From Tyto alba (Eukaryota > Chordata > Aves > Strigiformes > Tytonidae), in contig NW_024881324.1 of assembly GCF_018691265.1 (NCBI RefSeq), positions 4,839,730 to 4,903,729 of the forward strand: DNA of 64,000 nucleotides. The letters run 5' to 3'. The translations under genes were made by a program, and so were the position numbers. Below are positions 50,313 through 62,367 of the stretch, in pieces. How positions within the stretch are numbered: position 1 is the first letter of the stretch; each line of letters starts with the position of its first letter. The notes beneath the pieces are model-generated. The model saw only the letters and a program-made list of their open reading frames with translations, had not been told where the DNA came from and searched no databases.

Positions 50313-51194
50313 TTAAAATAAATTGTGAAAATATTTTCACCTGTAAAAAGCAAGCAGAGTAAAGAAGCACAGGTGATGAAGGCTAGACAATGAAGACAAA
50401 AGTATAATCAGCTTTTTTCCATGACAGCATAAAACTAAAGGTCCCCTTTCTTACTTTTCCAGAAACATCTTGTTTTTCAGTTTGGAATTCAGAATTGCTT
50501 TTTCATTTTGGAAAAAAAAGTTGCTGTGAATACTACCTCCCATAATACCCACTAAGATAACCTGATTCTGCTCTTCCCCTGGAATTTCTGAGTGCTGCCC
50601 TTATTCAGTAATGAGGCTGAGCCTGTTTCCTTACTTCTTTTAAGTACTGCAGAGAGAAAAGTTTGTCTACACATTACAAGTCTGGGAGAAGCTTGCAATT
50701 CTGAACTCTTGGTTGCAGGAGTAATAATTGTTATAGTGAAAGGTCACTGTTAATATTCTATTAAGTGAGGCAGTTATTTGAGGAGGACCAGAGTGTACCT
50801 CTCATGCCAGGGTGGGAGGAATAATGGAAGAAGCATTTGGCTATGTTAACCTGGTTGCAAGCTCTATCAAGTCTCATTTTTGCCTCTTTAATTTTGAAAA
50901 ACATTTGTGGTATGACAGGCAAACACATCAGGCAAATGTAACCTGGCATTCAGTCTTCTGTCAGTGCAGGTAGGAGTATAGGTGTTAGGTTTTGATAGTC
51001 TGACCAGACATGAAGAAGAGGAGAAACTCTTTTGTTGTGCTAATTGAGTAAGTTCGCCCATTCCTGTCCTGGGTTTGAGTGAGCGGTGGGGTGTTTTGGT
51101 AGCAGGGGAGGGGGCTATCGGGGCGGCCCCTTGTGAGAAGCTTCTCGAAGCTCCCCCAGCTCCAAGCCAGCTCCACCTCTGCACCAAAACTGAG

Positions 51195-51228
51195 CCAATC
51201 AGCTGCACCTCTGCCATAACGTATTTAA
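51195..51228 (+). promoter_or_regulatory. LTR core promoter: CCAAT and TATTTAA
   Basis: CCAAT (51195-51199) stands 22 bases before TATTTAA (51222-51228) and is followed by AGAAGGG. The same arrangement is seen in the related LTR, where the CCAAT is altered to CTAAT and TATTTAA lies at 59571-59577. Confidence 0.65.
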
Positions 51229-51941
51229 GAAGGGACGTGGTGACGTGCAGTGGGACTGGTGAGGAGGAGTTGCTGCAGCTGCATGAACACCAAGGTCAGT
51301 GGAGGAACGGAGGAAGAAAGGAGGGGGGAGGTGTGCCGGAGCAGAGACCCCCCTGTATCCTGTGGGGAGACGGCAGGGCGGCCCCCCCCGCCACCCATGG
51401 AGATCTGCGGTGGAGCAGACATTGATTTACAGCCTGTTGTTCCTGCTCAGATGATCAAGGTTCTGTGCCCGAAGAAGGCCGGGGTCTCATGGGAAAAGGC
51501 AGCCCCACTGCTGTAATTCAGCGCTGGGAGGATTGCAGCATGCGGGGGAGTCCCACGCCGGAGCAGCTCGGGAAGGGCTGCAGCCGTGGGAGGGAATCCA
51601 GTCGGAGGAAGTTAGTGACCCACGACGGAGCAGTGTGGGGAACGCTGCGGCCCAGGGGAGGAACTCACGTCAGAAAAAGTTTGTGGAGGACTGTCTCCTG
51701 TGAGAGGGGGACCACGATGGAGCAGGAGGAACAAGTTTCGGACACTCCCCTCACCGAAGATGAAGAAAGTGGCAGCACTGACTGCACCCCCCATTCCCTG
51801 CCCCTGCGCCACTGGGGGAGGAGGTAGAGATATCGGGAGCAGAGCTGAGCCCGGGAAGAAGGGAGGGGTGGGGGGAAGGTGTTCTCAAGATGTGGCAATG
51901 CTTCTCACTGTCCTACTCTGTTATGTGTTGTTAGTGTCTGT

Positions 51942-51947
51942 AATAAA
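51942..51947 (+). terminator. LTR poly(A) signal AATAAA
   Basis: Canonical AATAAA followed by a TATGTTC and T-run segment inside the solo LTR. It is the only such hexamer I see between the TATA box and the LTR end. Confidence 0.65.
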
Positions 51948-53105
51948 TGTATGTTCTTTTTTTTTCTTCCCCTAACAAGTCTGCCTTTTGCTCATGATCA
52001 TAAAAGGGGGATTTTCCCCCACCCCAGTCCTATCTTGAACCCCAAGCCTGGCTCTCTGTCCCTTCTCACTGCCGGAGGGGAAGGGAGAGAGAGCTGCTGC
52101 ATTGTGGTTGGCTGCCAACCAGGCCTAAACCACGACAATTCCTCACTTCAATTTATCAATGCGCGAAGAAGAGAGAAGCAGAGATGGTTCTGCTGCAGCT
52201 TTCCTACTCTTCACTCCTCTCAGAAGGTGTGGAAATCTTCTATGCTTCGTCCCTTACCTGCAGAAATACAGTAATTGCCACATACCTCAAAAGACCACTG
52301 ACATTCCTCTAGCAACTGAGCAAGCTTCTTCATCAGCAGTGTCACTGATTCCTGACCTAGGAGATGGAAACTTACGCTCCCATGGCACCAGGTTATTGAG
52401 AACCACTTTTGCTGACACAGTAATAAATGACTCAGTATTGCTCATTCTGAACACGTCCCTAGCCAGGGTTGGTGGCTGTGAGATGAGGCAGGCTTCTTCA
52501 CCATCTCAAAGTGACCTGGCAAGATTAAGAACCAAAGCCAAGGTCTGAAACTCACTTTGAGTTCTCTGTGTTCTCTCCAAGTTGTTTATCCCAAGACAAA
52601 GATAAGATATAATTGAGTTGTCCTGGCACCACGTCCTGTGCTTAGTCTTCTCATTAACAGTAGCTCATTTTCATTATGTTTATTACATTAGTTGAAATTA
52701 TGAAGCCATTGACTGTATCTAAATGAAGATGTGTTAGGTTATATAAATTCCAGTGCCTTTACATCTCTCACACAAACCTCAACATGACAATCCCATAGGT
52801 CTAATCCTGTAAATCTTAGTAGGAGAAACTGAAACATATCACCACACAAGATAATTCCTAATAATAACCCAGGTCTCTGTCTATGGGATTATCTTTCAAG
52901 ACTCCATCTTCTAAGAGTAACTGATTGCATTTAACAACTTTCTGCTGCAGCAACATACAGTTAAGTCATTTTCTTAAAACTTAAAATATCAGTATTTTGA
53001 TTTTACATACATGAGTATTTTTGAACTAATTGTTTGGTCTAGAAAAGGCTGAAAATCCAGATTCAGGCAGGATAATATAAAAGGTCTGTAATAAAAATAA
53101 GCACA

Positions 53106-53120
53106 GGTTGGTCACCAACC
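53106..53120. repeat. Short hairpin 1
   Basis: GGTTGGT and ACCAACC are exact reverse complements around a single C. It is the first of two hairpins separated by an A-run. Confidence 0.85.
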
Positions 53121-53133
53121 AAAAAAAAATCTG

Positions 53134-53154
53134 TAAGGTGGCGACACCACCTTA
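53134..53154. repeat. Short hairpin 2
   Basis: TAAGGTGG and CCACCTTA are exact reverse complements around the loop CGACA. It lies 13 bases after the first hairpin, across an A-rich linker. Confidence 0.85.
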
Positions 53155-56100
53155 TTTAAGAACACAAATTAAAATAAAGTGCAGGTCTCTTGATGTCAGT
53201 ATTACTGTATTAGTTGATTTCTGTGAAGCATACTTTATTACATTAAATATGTTCATATAATTTCTCTTGAAAAGAAGTGCAAAATAATTGGAGCAGGGTA
53301 AGCAGGAAGTAAATAGTAAACTTTAAAAATTAACTAAAGTCCAGGACATTCGGTCCCCTGTAGGATGTTAAGCTTTAATTCCCTGTGCAAATGGCTCTAA
53401 TTCATAACGCTCTACTACTGAATGTCAGTTAAAATCGTTCAGTCAGTTTGAGAATATGATATCACCATCATTCATGATAGCTTCAGGAATCAAAGTGTAG
53501 CCAAAAGGTAGGTGCACTTATTCAGTTGAACTGACATCTTTACCGCAGAGTTAAGTAGTTATATAAGATAAAATGATACCTAGATCATATTACACGGGGG
53601 AGCTCTGGCAAAACTGCTCATTTGCATGTCATTATCTCTTCTGGTATTTACTCAGTGAATTATTTGAAAACTCCTGGTGTGGCCTTGATGGCAAGACATT
53701 TGAACATTTCATTAGAAATACCCCGACACATAGACATCGTAATCTGCATTATGATGGAACTAAACTAACACTGCGAGAAGACCAGCTTTTTCAGAGTACT
53801 GCCACAAATCATCCCTGGTTTCTTGTCCGGTGCAATCTAACGCAGTTTCATCTTGCCTCTGAAGTCCAAACGGTATCTATTTTTAAGAAAAAACTAGAAG
53901 CTTTTGCAAAATTTGTCGACCAGCTGTTCATCATAAAGTTATTACAGACTTTCTTCTGGAACTGGGAGGTGAAACACCGTTATCATTCTGCTGTCTGATC
54001 CTCAGATCTGCACCAGTCCTTTGCTAGTGTGAATTGAGGATAAAGGATGATGCCTGTTTTAAGTCAGTCTATGAATACAATAAAGAAACTGCTGTTTAGA
54101 GCAAGAATACGGTGTTGTACGGCATTAATGGTGTGTTTCTGTCATATTATTCTTACAATAGGACATATCTTTTTTAACGCAGATGATATTTTTCTTTCTG
54201 ATACATTGAAACCAATCATTATTTTGAAGAATGCTTTCTTATTAGCAAAGGCATAGAAGCAGCTTGGAGAAATCATGCTTCAAAAGACCTATTTTCCTGG
54301 ACGCACACTGAGGTGAGAATGACAGAAACATTATTATTTAATATATTTGAAGCCATTCTAATGCCTTTGAATGTATAAACCATTAAAGAACAAATATAAT
54401 TGCTTCCTATTTCTCTACTTCTGTCAGACAAATGCGACATCTAAGTTTTTACAATCAAAGCTAAAAGATTATTTTTTTCTCCTGACTAAGATTTAGAAAT
54501 TGTTTGACCATCAATTCATTCATTTAAATTGTGACATATCTTCAACTCTCCAGTGAGGTGTCAAGCTTCATCGTACAGGTGGGAAGAAAAGACATAACAT
54601 ATTCACCTGAGAAGTGCAGAAGGGACTCTGCTGACCTGGAATCTAGGCATCTCCAGGCCTGGTAAGAGTTTTGACAGACCACTTCAAAATAGAGTTTCAG
54701 AGCTCCATCTTCAGCGAGACTCCAGTACTTTTACTAACCTATTAGTCACAATTATTTGCAAAGCCCGCCTCATCCTGGAAAGAGGCTCTGAGCATGTTCC
54801 ATAAATGAGTAAAAGACAAAAATAGTTTGCTGGTTTCACTGTTTTTACCTCAGAAAAATGCTAGAATCACTCCAGTTTGAAGAAGAAACTGAGTCATGGG
54901 AAAACACAGCCAGGTAATCAAGACCCAGGCATACGAGGATTCAACAAAATGTGGGACCAACGTTCAGGAAGAAAATTTTGCCTACACTGAAAGTGCCTCT
55001 TTATTAGAAAGCTGGATTATCTTTAATTGAGTGCAAGCACACACGTTCGTGTAGGAAATTTAATTCCTGATTTCTGTTCAATGCTTATTAAAGAGTTGCC
55101 ACTGGCTGCTTCAGACAGTTGTGGCCAAAGCTGGAGTGGACAGAGCAGGTCTGTGAGTTGTGAGGGAGTGGAACAATTGCAACTTCATGGCACATCCGGG
55201 GAAACAGAAGATCCACAGCCAGCAGCACTGACAACAAACGGGCACCAAACCTCCTTGTAACATTACCTCCGTTTATGATACTTGAATGTCCATGGGCAGT
55301 GGAAATGCACGTAAAGAGTCACCCAAGATACAAGTGAGATGAGTGCATAATACAGCCTCTGCACCAAGCAGGAATTGATCTTGTACATCAGCAACATTCA
55401 CTTTCTTTTCTCTCAGAGTTGCAAAGATTAGCAAAACATCAGTAATAACCAATATAGTTTATGGCATAGGGATTGATGGGATCTTTATGCCAAAGTAGTT
55501 TGTCACGTTTCTTAGATGTGTCTCCTGAAATCAGTAGAAGTAATTTGGTGGAAAATTGCCAGCAGTCTACACAGAAACAGATTCCCATATGCTTACTTAT
55601 CCTGCCAATGATTTTCATTCGTAGCATAAAAATGCCTCATGAATAACTGTGGAAAAAAAATGATTTTTCTCTGAGAAGTAGGAGTCTTTGTTCACAATAT
55701 AATCATAAATATTCTTGGTTTCATGATAACAACAGTTGATAATGCTTGGTAGCAGAGATTAAGACAGTTACACTGGGGCAAAAAGTGTGTTCATAATTAC
55801 AAATCAGGAAAAAAAAATTTAAAACAACAATAGTAGTCTTGAAGTATGGTATGATAGTCTATAGGATACATAGCCAGCCAGCGCAGTTCTCACAGATGCC
55901 AGAGGGAGTTCTGTTACTGATTTAAATGGGAACAAGATCAAATTCAAGTTCAGACAGAAGCAATACAGTAAGCCCTCACTATTTCCATTACAACAATATT
56001 CTGGATGTCTAGCCCAAAAAGCAGTTTTATTGGGAATAAAAGTGATATCTGGGAATGATAAAAATTTGAAGTTTTATCCATAAAAAATATCGCAAAAGGC

Positions 56101-56554
56101 AGCATTGTCAAAGGTAGATCATTATTGTCAAGCAGCTTGAAAATATGAGGTAAAGAAGAAAGATGCATGTGGCTTTTACCATTAGGGAAATGCAAGCCCA
56201 ATTATGTGGTACAAATGTCATTGTATAGTGAAAAATGAGGAAACTCTTCACATCACAAGCAGATGCCTTCTATTTCTGAAGAAAAATCAGTTTGCAGCTT
56301 TAAATCTTAGAGTGCACATTCCTTTACTGTCCTTTTTTCTCCATAATTTTTAAAAGAGAGATTCTTTGGGGTACAACAAAAATTAGGGCTTTTCTTATGA
56401 TTAAAAGACATGCAAGCATAGATTTTAATTTTATATTAAAATTATGTTATGTTTTATGTCCAGCAATTCTGTCTTGCAGTTTAGAGACAGAGATCTTTTT
56501 CTCCAGTACACTCATGGCAAACAGAGTTCTATCACAAAAATATGTATACAGTGC

Positions 56555-56568
56555 AAAAAAAAAAAAAA
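56555..56568 (+). repeat. A-tract, 14 bp
   Basis: Uninterrupted A-run without an identifiable source element. Confidence 0.85.
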
Positions 56569-56707
56569 TGGAAATCAGGAAATCTGATAAAGAAACTCCC
56601 AGAGTTCCTCCCAGAGTAAGGCAGTTAATCAGAAACCAGTGGGTCTAAATCAACTGAACTGAAATGAATGCAATAGAGCAACACCAAATTAGTACCAGAT
56701 GATCTCC

Positions 56708-56772
56708 TTTTATTTATTTATACATTTATTTATTTATCTCCAAATTATCTCCTTTTTTTATATATATATAAT
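56708..56772 (+). repeat. (TTTA)n and (TA)n tract
   Basis: Tandem TTTA units occupy about 56708-56738, and a TATATA run ends the tract. The words ATCTCCTTTT and ATCTCCTTTTTT precede each half, so the region may have arisen by a small duplication. Confidence 0.8.
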
Positions 56773-59411
56773 TTAGATGGTATAAATGATTAAGTTTTAA
56801 ACAGTTCCTCTGCTGACTTGGTTTTGCTAGCATAAATCAGTTCAGAAAATCAGTTTTCTCCCAGGTTCTGACACCTACTTCCTTTCCTTGCCTAAAAGAA
56901 GATTTACTGAATTCAGAAATTCAGTGACACTGTCAAAGTCCAGTCCCTACCAACCCTCCATGAAAGGATTCTTGTCATTTTTATGTAACACATGGAACAA
57001 CTATCATCACTAGGAAGATGAAATTCACCCCCTTATTCTAACTCATTGCATGACAGAGTTCTCTGATTGAACTTAACAATGAGAAAATTGTGAATAATCA
57101 TCCCCACCATTTCCCTGGCAGGATTGCTATAGTATAGCACAAACCAAGTACATTAAACTTACCAGATGTACAGAAGCTGGAGGGTTTTCTGGCAGGGTGG
57201 TGATGCTGTTGGATCTCAAAGTATGGACATGTTGGCATAAAGCTGGAGAAGGGCACCAGCAGAACAGATTTCTTCCCACATCTATGAGATTTTCTCCTTG
57301 GCAACAATTCTCCTAAACCTTAATAAATGAAATAAAACTCTCCCCAATATTTTCTTATTCTTGTGAAAGCTCTTTACAAAAGTTAACATCACCACCTGGT
57401 AATATTCCTTCAGTCAAGTCTGAATGTGTAGTTTACATTTCAAAAACGAGGGAAAATTATGTCAAAGATTATGTTGAACTTCTATGCTGAAGTATTTTAG
57501 GACCTTATTTGGCAAAACATTCAGCCTGGCAATAAATTAATCCTTAACCTGAAGTGTTTCTTAACTCTCATTAAAATCAGTGGGCTTCCGAATCATATGC
57601 TTGAACTGGGCTGGAAAACAGAATGTGTTGAAGTCCTTTGAAAAAGCAACACTCTACAGCTCCAAATCGCCCACTTGTATATTGTCCAGGTGTCCTGAGT
57701 TTGAGTACACAGCAAACCACAGGGAGGGATTACCTCTTTCTACTTCAAGCCTACAGTGGTGGTGATCAGATGGAGCACCCTGTCTGCGTGTAATGAGATT
57801 TCCATGCCACCAGTGTGAAGTAGCCAAATAGAAGCTCATTTGTCAATTAGTCTAGTTGTGAGAAAGTGGTTTTATTTAAGAGAGAAATCCAGATGAATAG
57901 GGTCTCTGCAGGCTCCCCTCTCCTCTCTTATATGTTCATCCCCTGCAACCCACAGGCTATTGCAGAATGAAAGAAATAAGTTTTTTGTGGTCATCTCTTA
58001 CTAAAATATTGGCAACTGTAGCAACATATGCCATACTTGATGGAGTTAATCACTCATTCCCCCTCTAAGGGGCCTATCTTCTATCCGCCTTCTGTGCTGT
58101 TGTAGTATTTAAGGGCTCATCTGAAGCAAACTGTACTTTCTCTCATGGAAACTTACAGCCTGTCATCCATTGAGACTTTAGCCTTAAAGCCAGATCGTGA
58201 ACTTGTCAGCAAGGGGAAATGTTCAAAGACTGGGAAAGGAAACTCCCATGAAGGCACTCTGGTATGATACATACAGAGTAAGTTGAAAACCCCTTGCCTG
58301 TCTCCCAGAGACAGAGAGACTATAAGGCAGATGGGAAAGGGCCACTGTAATGACTCTTGTTCTCTAAGAATCCAAAAACAATACAGAAATTGCCTTTAAC
58401 AGCATCAGTTACAGATGCAGGATACTTTGCTTTCCTATCCTGTGGTTGACTCGAGTACTGAAGCTGTAGTCAAATTTACAGACAATGCTATCACCCCTGC
58501 CTGGAGCGCGGGAGCTCAGACGCCTCCATTACATGAAGCAGGCCAAGAAGGTACAATTCTGAGAATTATTTCTGGAAAGACTCGGAGCCAGCATGGCTCC
58601 ATGGTGGAGATATAATGAACCATAATGGTCTTCCTTATCTCTACTTTCTTAAAGGTAAACATTTGGACTTCCCAAATATGGGTCGCCTACCCAAAAAGCA
58701 GCATCTTGAGGCTAGAATGAAGCGAAGAACGTGTTGTGTGCTCCACATCTCCTACTCTTACATTACTGACTGCATCCCTCCTGCCAAAGTGCCCTCTTGA
58801 CTCCCTGACACTGCCGTTCTGAATGACCTCTGGGGGCACAAGCGTTGCAGGGATCAGTACCACTTCTTGAAAAATGAGCACTTCACCCAGACCCAGCTGC
58901 TGAGAGGAAGCCCTGCCTCAGAGCAGTGGAAAAACCTTTGGTAACCATGAGTCTGCTTGATCTTGTTCAGCACACTGCCACACTGCTCTGGGCCTGAGGC
59001 CAGAGCTCTGAAACTTTTTTGTCTAAGAAAACTGCTGCAAAGATTAATTTTGCTCTAGAAGAACTAACTGCCCTCCATTCCGTTAATATTCAGGCTCGTG
59101 CTGAAGCCACACAGGCTCTCAGACACCACAAATCAAACAGCTACCACTGGTGGGGTAGACGTCAAGCCAAATCAAAACAAAGCCCCCTGACAATGGCGTG
59201 TTGATGTTTGTGTCTTCATCAGAAATGCCAGGGCCTTCTGGAAATTCAAACTTCATGACTGGAATTTAGGATTTATTTTCAGCTTCCAAAAGAAATGTCA
59301 CAAATGAGATCTATGAAGAGCATTCTTGTGCCACTGGGCAGACTACTTCCCTGATCTGAATTACTGAAACCTTCACAGACCCATATCTTTCAGCTGGCAT
59401 AAATTGGTGTA

Positions 59412-60362
59412 CCTGCTGGGTGTCTGTGGTGTGCTTTTTGGTGGCAGGGGAGGGGGCTAGAGCAGTGGCTCCTGTGAGAAGCTTCTCAGAAGCTCCCCCG
59501 CTCCAAGTTAGACCCTCCTCTGGCCAGGGCCGAGCTAATCAGCAATGGTGGTTGTGCCTCTGCAATAATGTATTTAAGAAGGGGAACATGAGAGGGGGTT
59601 GGGACTTGTGAGGAGATGGGAAAAGGATGAACAATCAGGTCAGCGGAAGGAAGGAGAGGGACATGGGGGAGGTGTGCCGGAGCAGAGACCCCCGTAGTGA
59701 GATGGCAGAGCCGCCCACTCTGCTACCCATGGAGGTCCAAGGTGGAGCAGAGCTCGACCTGAAGCCTGAGGAGAAATCCACTCCAGGACAGGCATCTGAG
59801 CTCAAAGGCAGCCGGGACTCTGAGGAGAGAAGCAGCTCCCGCTGTTGTGGTTCAGCGCTGGGAGGGCTGCAACACGCGGAGGGGACCCACGCCGGAGCAG
59901 CAGGGGAACAGCTGCGCCCCATGGGGAGGAATCACACTGGAGAAGGTTCGTGGAAGACTGCCTGCAGGTAGAGGGGAGCCACGTGGAGCAGGGGAGGGAT
60001 GTGCACCAGCTCCCGAAAAGGAAGGAGAGGCAAGCTGACTGTAACCCCCCCATCCCCTGCCCCCTGTGCCACTGGGATATTGGGAGCAGAGCTGAGCCCG
60101 GGGAAGAAGGGAGTGGGGGAAGGTGTTTTGGATGTGGTGGCACTTCTCACTGTCCCACCTTGTCTGTTAAGTGTTGTCTTTGTTACCATTTGAATTAATG
60201 GGATGGGGTGTTTTTTTGCCTGTGACCATAATAGGTGAGCTACTCCTTGGATGGATTCTTTGAATCATTTCTGCTTCACATTCTCCTTCCCATCTCTGAT
60301 GGGGGAAAAGTGAGTGAACAGCTGCGTGGTGCTCAGTTGCCCTCTGGGCCTAAACCACAACA
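59412..60362 (+). mobile_element. Solo LTR, about 0.95 kb, same family as 51-kb copy
   Basis: Flanked by GTGTA duplications (59407-59411 and 60363-60367). The right end is CCACAACA. The left end reads CCTGCTGGG where the family has TGTCCTGGG, so the first bases have mutated. The body shares with the 51-kb LTR the GAGAAGCTTCTC palindrome, the GCC/GAGC-AATCAGC segment, TATTTAAGAAGGGG (TATTTAA at 59571-59577), the GGTGTGCCGGAGCAGAGACC block (about 59668-59690) and the AAACCAC end. It is about 120 bp shorter, and its poly(A) signal has decayed to an AATTAAT-type word near 60192. These losses make it the more eroded of the two. Same strand as its relative, but with a different target site, so the two are separate insertions. 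Confidence 0.9.
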
Positions 60363-60367
60363 GTGTA

Positions 60368-62367
60368 ATTACTGATATCAAATGAACTAAGCTGATTTAT
60401 GCCAATTGAGAGCTGGCCATTATAAATTAACAGATATTTATGAGCTTCTCAGAAGTCGAAGACCCATGTACAAATTATTCCACACTACTTCATAAATTAG
60501 AGATAACTTCTTGAGTTTCTAGTTTGCTTCTATGTTCTTTGAGGAGTGATAAATTCACCAAAGTGACAGTGGTAAGTAAAATTTTTCCAGTAATTACTAA
60601 CACTGCCAGTTATTTTGAGTGAAACAAAGGCTACAGTTGTTCCCAGTTTTTGCTGTAAATTATACAAGTGCCAGCACATGCCTGGACATCACTTTAAGTG
60701 TTTTAAGATCTGAGTGTGATTTAATTTTTGCTTCTATAACATAAGACAAATTCTTCCTGTCTGTTTTCATTTTTGGAAGAGACTCCTTGCACTTGACTGA
60801 TTACATTAGTATCCCACAGTTTCCATTGCTGGAGGTCTATCTGATTCTTGAATACCAGAATAAATTACTTGGAGCTCCATCTTGGCACCTTCCATAGTTC
60901 TATGACATGACAGTAAACCATAAAAGCTCATAGAATAGAGTCTTTAAATCTGTGAAGTGTAAGAAAAAACAACTGACTAGCCAATGACTTGGTACAAAAA
61001 GTAGGGAAGTCCAACATTCCCTTAGTCACCTACAATAAACTGAGCTTCAGATTGTCATCAATAGTACATCACAAAGTGAGACCTTAATTAATTATTAATT
61101 GAGTTGAACATATGTGTCCTCCTTCCTAAGGAAAGGAGAGCCAAACATTATGCCACAAACCCACACACATTCATGCAACTTGTTTCCCTGATTATTCACT
61201 GAGACATGCACATGAATAAAGATGTCCCTGAGTACCTATGCAGTGAAAGCTAGAATTTAGATTTAGGCTTCTATCCGAGAAGCCAAATGCACCAGAAATC
61301 CTTCATGCATTTATTCACCACATATTGTGCCAAGCTGTAGAGTACAGATTCTTATTTTACAGATGAAGCACTGAAGCACAGAGAGGCTTAAATCCAGATC
61401 CTGCGGACTACTTAGCCATCTATTCTCAGTTAAGTTTAGCACCTCTCCGGGTCTGTGCCTAAATGATTTGACCCATGTCATTCATGATGCTTGCTCTAGA
61501 AACAATGTGTCTTCCATAACTTACAAAGTTTAAACAATTCCAGTCTTACATTTAGTCACCGGCAACCTGCCCATTTAAGAAATGCCATTTATGAACGACT
61601 ATAAAAAAATTGCACTGTCTCACAAATGTTAACTGAGGGTCACTGCTTGTTCCTAGCTTCATTTTTCTTAGGAGAGCAGAGTAATACATTTTTCCACAGC
61701 TCTTTAGCACCCTCTATTGTTTTCTTTTTCTAATAAAAAATTTCACTCTGAATTGCTCTGGCATTGAAAAAAAAAGAATATATGCAAAGTCTTCTTCTAA
61801 AGTAGCATAAAAATATGAATCAGTAACATAGAAGTGTGCAACCAGCAAACAAGGAAAACAAAATAAGGCTGTAGGTACGTTTCTATACCAATTCGCTGAC
61901 TCACCAAAAAATGCTTTATTGAAAAGAGAGATTTTTGCTACCTACTTCAGCAAAGAGTTGTGCCTATGACTGCAACAGTTTTGTCTAATAATACCTGAGT
62001 AGTGGCTGCAGAATTTAACCTTATAAATGTAAACTGGAAACCAAAATACATAAGAATATACTAGAACAACTACGAACAATGTGAAACAGGTCTAAAGGTT
62101 TGTTAGGTGCTCTCAAATGACAAACTTGTAAGACATAAGTCAACTGTTTTAGATGGTTACAAAAACTGTCAAATGGATTAAGTTGGTCAGACTACGTGGC
62201 TACACATTATTAATAATTGCTACAAACTTCTAGCAGGGGGCAACCAAAAAGCACAACACAGAAACCACGCGCTCAAAGAAAGATTTAACTCTGAATTGGA
62301 CAAAGTCTGTTTGCAAGTGAGGAAATACAGTTGATCTGAGGATCTTCTGGAAATTCCTTAAATTCCA
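60368..62367. other. Unannotated DNA with a MIR-like core
   Basis: AT-rich sequence between the solo LTR and a CR1 tail. Apart from the MIR-like core at about 61350-61392, I see no gene, young repeat or notable structure. Confidence 0.6.
61350..61392 (+). repeat. MIR/CORE-SINE-like fragment
   Basis: The words ATTTTACAGATGAAGC and GAAGCACAGAGAGGCTTAA correspond to the known MIR-type core, which has TTTTACAGATG, ACTGAGGCACAGAGAGG and TTAA in the same order. Only this core is recognisable, and similar words occur in some other old amniote repeats, so the family call is tentative. It is among the oldest repeat remnants in the window. Confidence 0.5.

Larger units (their letters stand above)
38401..51059. 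other. Long unannotated stretch, no gene seen
   Basis: More than 12 kb with no recognisable exon or young mobile element. Notable points are an 8-bp-arm CACGTG-containing inverted repeat (38803-38820), a doubled 10-mer (41185-41210), a (TAA)n tract (about 41743-41760) and an A-rich tract (42131-42227). There is also a CpG-rich patch (43890-44110), a 19-base A-tract (48098-48116) and a 22-bp A/T palindrome (50291-50312). Open frames of up to 176 codons (43580-44110, - strand) lack recognisable protein features. Confidence 0.55.
51065..52137 (+). mobile_element. Solo LTR, about 1.07 kb, with ATTCC target duplications
   Basis: Starts TGTCCTGGG and ends ACCACGACA. It is flanked by identical 5-bp duplications ATTCC (51060-51064 and 52138-52142), so it is a solo LTR inserted as a unit. 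The + orientation follows from CCAAT (51195-51199), a TATTTAA box (51222-51228) and an AATAAA poly(A) signal (51942-51947) with a T-rich tract behind it. The GAGAAGCTTCTC palindrome (51135-51146) and the GAGCCAATCAGC...TATTTAAGAAGGG core are features I recognise from a widespread avian endogenous retrovirus LTR, probably ERVL-like. By these signals R would be unusually long, about 700 bp. Open frames inside are GC-driven and not retroviral genes. A splice-donor-like AAGGTCAGT (about 51288-51300) is partly shared with the related copy at 59 kb. No primer binding site follows the right end. Confidence 0.93.
52143..59406. other. Unannotated DNA between two solo LTRs
   Basis: This is not the inside of a provirus: no primer binding site, gag, pol or env sequence is recognisable, and the two LTRs have different target sites. 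It contains two adjacent hairpins (53106-53154), an AT-rich part with a 141-codon open frame (53573-53998, + strand) and an A-tract (56555-56568). A (TTTA)n/(TA)n tract follows at 56708-56772. Two abutting unassigned open frames lie at 58415-58800. A word like an old repeat motif (ATTAAAATCAGTGGGCTT) sits near 57570-57590. Confidence 0.6.

Noticed and set aside
51465..51827. Open frames inside the long LTR
   Set aside because: They lie in the R-like part of a GC-rich LTR, and the related copy at 59 kb does not keep the same frame. No retroviral gene similarity.
53573..53998. 141-codon open frame on the + strand in AT-rich DNA
   Set aside because: Longer than typical for AT-rich sequence, but I recognise no family, catalytic motif or exon boundary. 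A protein search would settle it; any significant hit would overturn this.
57691..57706. TGTCCTGAGTTTGAGT, like the start of the 51-kb LTR
   Set aside because: Similarity stops after about 16 bases. No TATTTAAGAAGGG core, LTR end or target duplication was found.
58415..58800. Two abutting open frames on the + strand considered as a processed pseudogene
   Set aside because: No family recognised, no poly(A) tail or target duplications seen, and neither frame is long enough to stand alone.
52138..59411. Internal region of a provirus between two LTRs
   Set aside because: Different target duplications at each LTR and no primer binding site or retroviral genes between them.
61095..61108. Short repeated TTAATTA words considered as transposon ends
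   Set aside because: AT-rich slippage only; no partner end or duplication.
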